Shown here: one piece after another, positions 44,251 to 45,528 of the stretch
How the letters are laid out: every line of letters begins with the position of its first letter
Position numbering within the stretch: position 1 is the first letter of the stretch
Source: JAJVIP01 sp964405835
GTDB taxonomy: Bacteria > Elusimicrobiota > Elusimicrobia > F11
DNA: 45,528 bases
NCBI GenBank assembly: GCA_964405835.1
Contig: CAYOPN010000017.1
Span: 1 to 45,528 of the forward strand
Direction of reading: 5' to 3'
Program-made: the position numbers and the translations under genes
Notes under the pieces: generated by a model
Database searches by the model: none
What the model saw: the letters and a program-made list of their open reading frames with translations, nothing else
What the model was told of the DNA's origin: nothing

Positions 44251-45242
44251 AGACGATCCAACGGACTTTTCACTGATATTCCCGGACGATTCAACACGTG
44301 GGTGTAAATCATTGTCGTCTGCACGTGCTTGTGCCCCAACAGTTCTTGCACTGTTCGGATGTCTGATCCCGATTCGAGTAAGTGGGTGGCAAAGGAATGG
44401 CGTAGCGTATGGGGGCCGGCATGCTTGGGAATCCCGGCGATTTGCATTGCTTCGCGCACGCCGCGTTGAACGATTGATTCATGGACGTGATGGCGTTTGG
44501 TGGTTCTGGTTACTGGGTCCATGGAAAGGGCTGCGCTGGGAAAAACGTACTGCCATATCCATTCTTTTGAGGCATTGGGATATTTTCTCTCAAGAGCTGT
44601 TGGTAAGTTAACCGACCCAAATCCTTTCTGGAGGTCCGCCTGATGTATGAGCTTTGCTCGAGCCAGCTGTACCAATAGCTCCTCTTTGATTTTTTGAGGC
44701 AACATGACAATCCGGTCTTTGTCTCCTTTCCCGCTCCGAACCGTGATGAGCATCCGTTCAAAATCAATGTCTTTTACCCTCAATCGCAATGCTTCGATTA
44801 GCCGCATTCCGGTTCCATACAGCAGTGTTATAAATAGCCGATGCGTGGGGCGGGCAGCTTGAATGAGTTGTTGCACTTCCTTCACGTTTAGAACGACTGG
44901 GAGATATTTTTTTGTGGAAGCGCGAGGAATATTCCCCAGTGTTCCCAGTGGATGGTCCAATACTTTTTGATAGAGGAAAACCAACGCGTTTAAGGCTTGG
45001 TTCTGGGTTTTTGCGCTGACATTTAGCTTTACCGCTAAGTGTCCTAGGAATTTGGCGACATCCGGCGTCGATAGTTCCGATGGATGTTTCATTTGATGAA
45101 ATCGAATATAGCGAACGATCCAGCCGACATAGGTTTGTTCGGTACGATAAGAATAATGATGGAACCGAAGGACCCCTCGAACTTGGTCTAAAAACCGCGG
45201 TTTTTCAGGAATGTTTTGTTGGCGTTGTTGGATTTGCTGCAA
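44247..45242 (-). CDS. intI: Integron-type tyrosine recombinase (IntI family)
   Basis: A 331-residue site-specific recombinase. Catalytic residues of the tyrosine recombinases are present: Arg in GTGMRLIEAL, H-T-L-R-H, a second His in LLGHKHVQTT and Tyr in MIYTHV. The extra segment unique to integron integrases is also there (LPTALERKYPNASKEWIWQY, then VFPS), as is the HHVHESIVQRGV block and the terminal SPLDRL. IntI enzymes insert and excise gene cassettes at attI/attC sites. The TTG at 45242 has AGAGG 6 bases upstream and lies downstream of the promoter at 45301-45329. An ATG at 45329 is in frame but overlaps that promoter, so it is unlikely. Base composition is more AT-rich than in the neighbouring genes. 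Confidence 0.93.
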   Translation of the reverse strand: MQQIQQRQQNIPEKPRFLDQVRGVLRFHHYSYRTEQTYVGWIVRYIRFHQMKHPSELSTPDVAKFLGHLAVKLNVSAKTQNQALNALVFLYQKVLDHPLGTLGNIPRASTKKYLPVVLNVKEVQQLIQAARPTHRLFITLLYGTGMRLIEALRLRVKDIDFERMLITVRSGKGDKDRIVMLPQKIKEELLVQLARAKLIHQADLQKGFGSVNLPTALERKYPNASKEWIWQYVFPSAALSMDPVTRTTKRHHVHESIVQRGVREAMQIAGIPKHAGPHTLRHSFATHLLESGSDIRTVQELLGHKHVQTTMIYTHVLNRPGISVKSPLDRL

Positions 45243-45300
45243 GATGCACCTCTTACATTTATAAGAGGAGGGGTATCTTAGGAGGGTTGCGACGGGCGAG

Positions 45301-45329
45301 AATATAGAAATGATTGCTGTAATTAACAA
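45301..45329 (-). promoter_or_regulatory. Promoter of the integron integrase
   Basis: On the minus strand, TTGTTA (45324-45329), a 17-base spacer and TATATT (45301-45306). The start would be near 45294, about 50 bases before the TTG start codon. Confidence 0.65.
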
Positions 45330-45369
45330 TCAAAAGCTGATAAGCGATTAACCCTTGCTGATTTTAGTG

Positions 45370-45520
45370 TCGCACATCAATGCCAGTATCGGAAATATTC
45401 GCACGTCAATTTTGTCGCATATCATTGCAATCACTACCGAAAACCTATGAGAGTTAGACAGTTCTAAAATTTAACATTGAATATCCTTCAAGATCGTATC
45501 ATCCTACTCGCATGTCAAAA
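45370..45520. repeat. Four TCGCAyrTCA repeats upstream of intI, candidate attI region
   Basis: TCGCACATCAATG (45370-45382), TCGCACGTCAATT (45399-45411), TCGCATATCATTG (45415-45427) and TCGCATGTCAAAA (45508-45520) are degenerate direct repeats. A GTTRRRY-type core, GTTAGAC, lies at 45453-45459 and an ATTTAAC (RYYYAAC) at 45469-45475. GTCAATTTTG (45405-45414) is also nearly inverted at the window end (CAAAATTGAC). Integron attI sites have direct repeats and such a core on this side of intI. The region from 45243 to the window end holds no convincing gene. Confidence 0.45.
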
Positions 45521-45528
45521 TTGACGCA

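Noticed and set aside
45243..45528. Complete integron attC site or cassette gene at the right end
   Set aside because: A GTTRRRY and an RYYYAAC motif are present but in the wrong order and spacing for one attC. No open frame of note is seen, so only a candidate attI region is reported.

Overview
The window reads as a dense, mostly unidirectional chromosome segment of a Gram-negative bacterium with moderately high GC. The Gram-negative call rests on a TonB/ExbB/ExbD system, a FecA-like outer-membrane receptor and an LpxH-like phosphatase. I cannot assign a phylum. The two-domain (long) IspG, the short glutamyl-tRNA reductase, system II (ResB/ResC) cytochrome c maturation and a HARP-type PIN protein together point to a poorly sampled lineage (PVC/Omnitrophota/Elusimicrobiota-like or Nitrospirota-like) rather than a model proteobacterium. 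That placement is inference.

Layout. 1-2624: oxidative pentose phosphate genes (partial 6-phosphogluconate dehydrogenase, zwf) and a polyprenol/phytol-kinase-like membrane protein. 2629-5020 (minus): small membrane protein, MurG/UgtP-like glycosyltransferase, LpxH-like metallophosphoesterase. 5154-13116: an iron-acquisition operon behind a near-consensus promoter overlapped by a palindrome: a 47-residue Com-like zinc-ribbon protein, exbB, exbD, tonB, an fbpABC-type ferric ABC transporter and a FecA-like receptor. A bacterioferritin (minus) follows, divergent from gltB-gltD, a small membrane protein and ispG. 22400-24697: cspA with repeat-bearing UTRs, a pseudopilin, a receiver protein, a HARP (protein-only RNase P-like PIN protein) and a secreted/TPR-like protein. 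24788-27596 (minus): GAF-GAF-ANTAR regulator and NAD synthetase, divergent from an HD-GYP gene that leads into resB, ccsA, hemA, hemC, cobA-hemD and an inositol monophosphatase-like gene (c-type cytochrome and tetrapyrrole synthesis). 34853-37823: two divergent multi-spanning membrane proteins, one a GT39-like glycosyltransferase, whose 5' ends overlap. 37951-43643: ndk, a three-gene sensory operon (FIST protein, XylR_N/V4R-PAS histidine kinase, REC-HD-GYP) and a divergent GAF-HD-GYP protein. 43644-45528: a lower-GC mobile region with brnT/brnA toxin-antitoxin and an integron-type tyrosine recombinase with its own promoter and upstream repeats.

The most unusual feature is a set of palindromic repeat elements lying in frame inside protein-coding genes: at the N-termini of tonB and the ferric-binding protein, and inside the essential enzymes IspG and HemC. 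Related or other inverted repeats also occur between genes. No tRNA, rRNA or CRISPR array was seen. Intergenic space is small: the longest stretch without a protein gene is the roughly 0.29 kb at the right end, upstream of the integrase.
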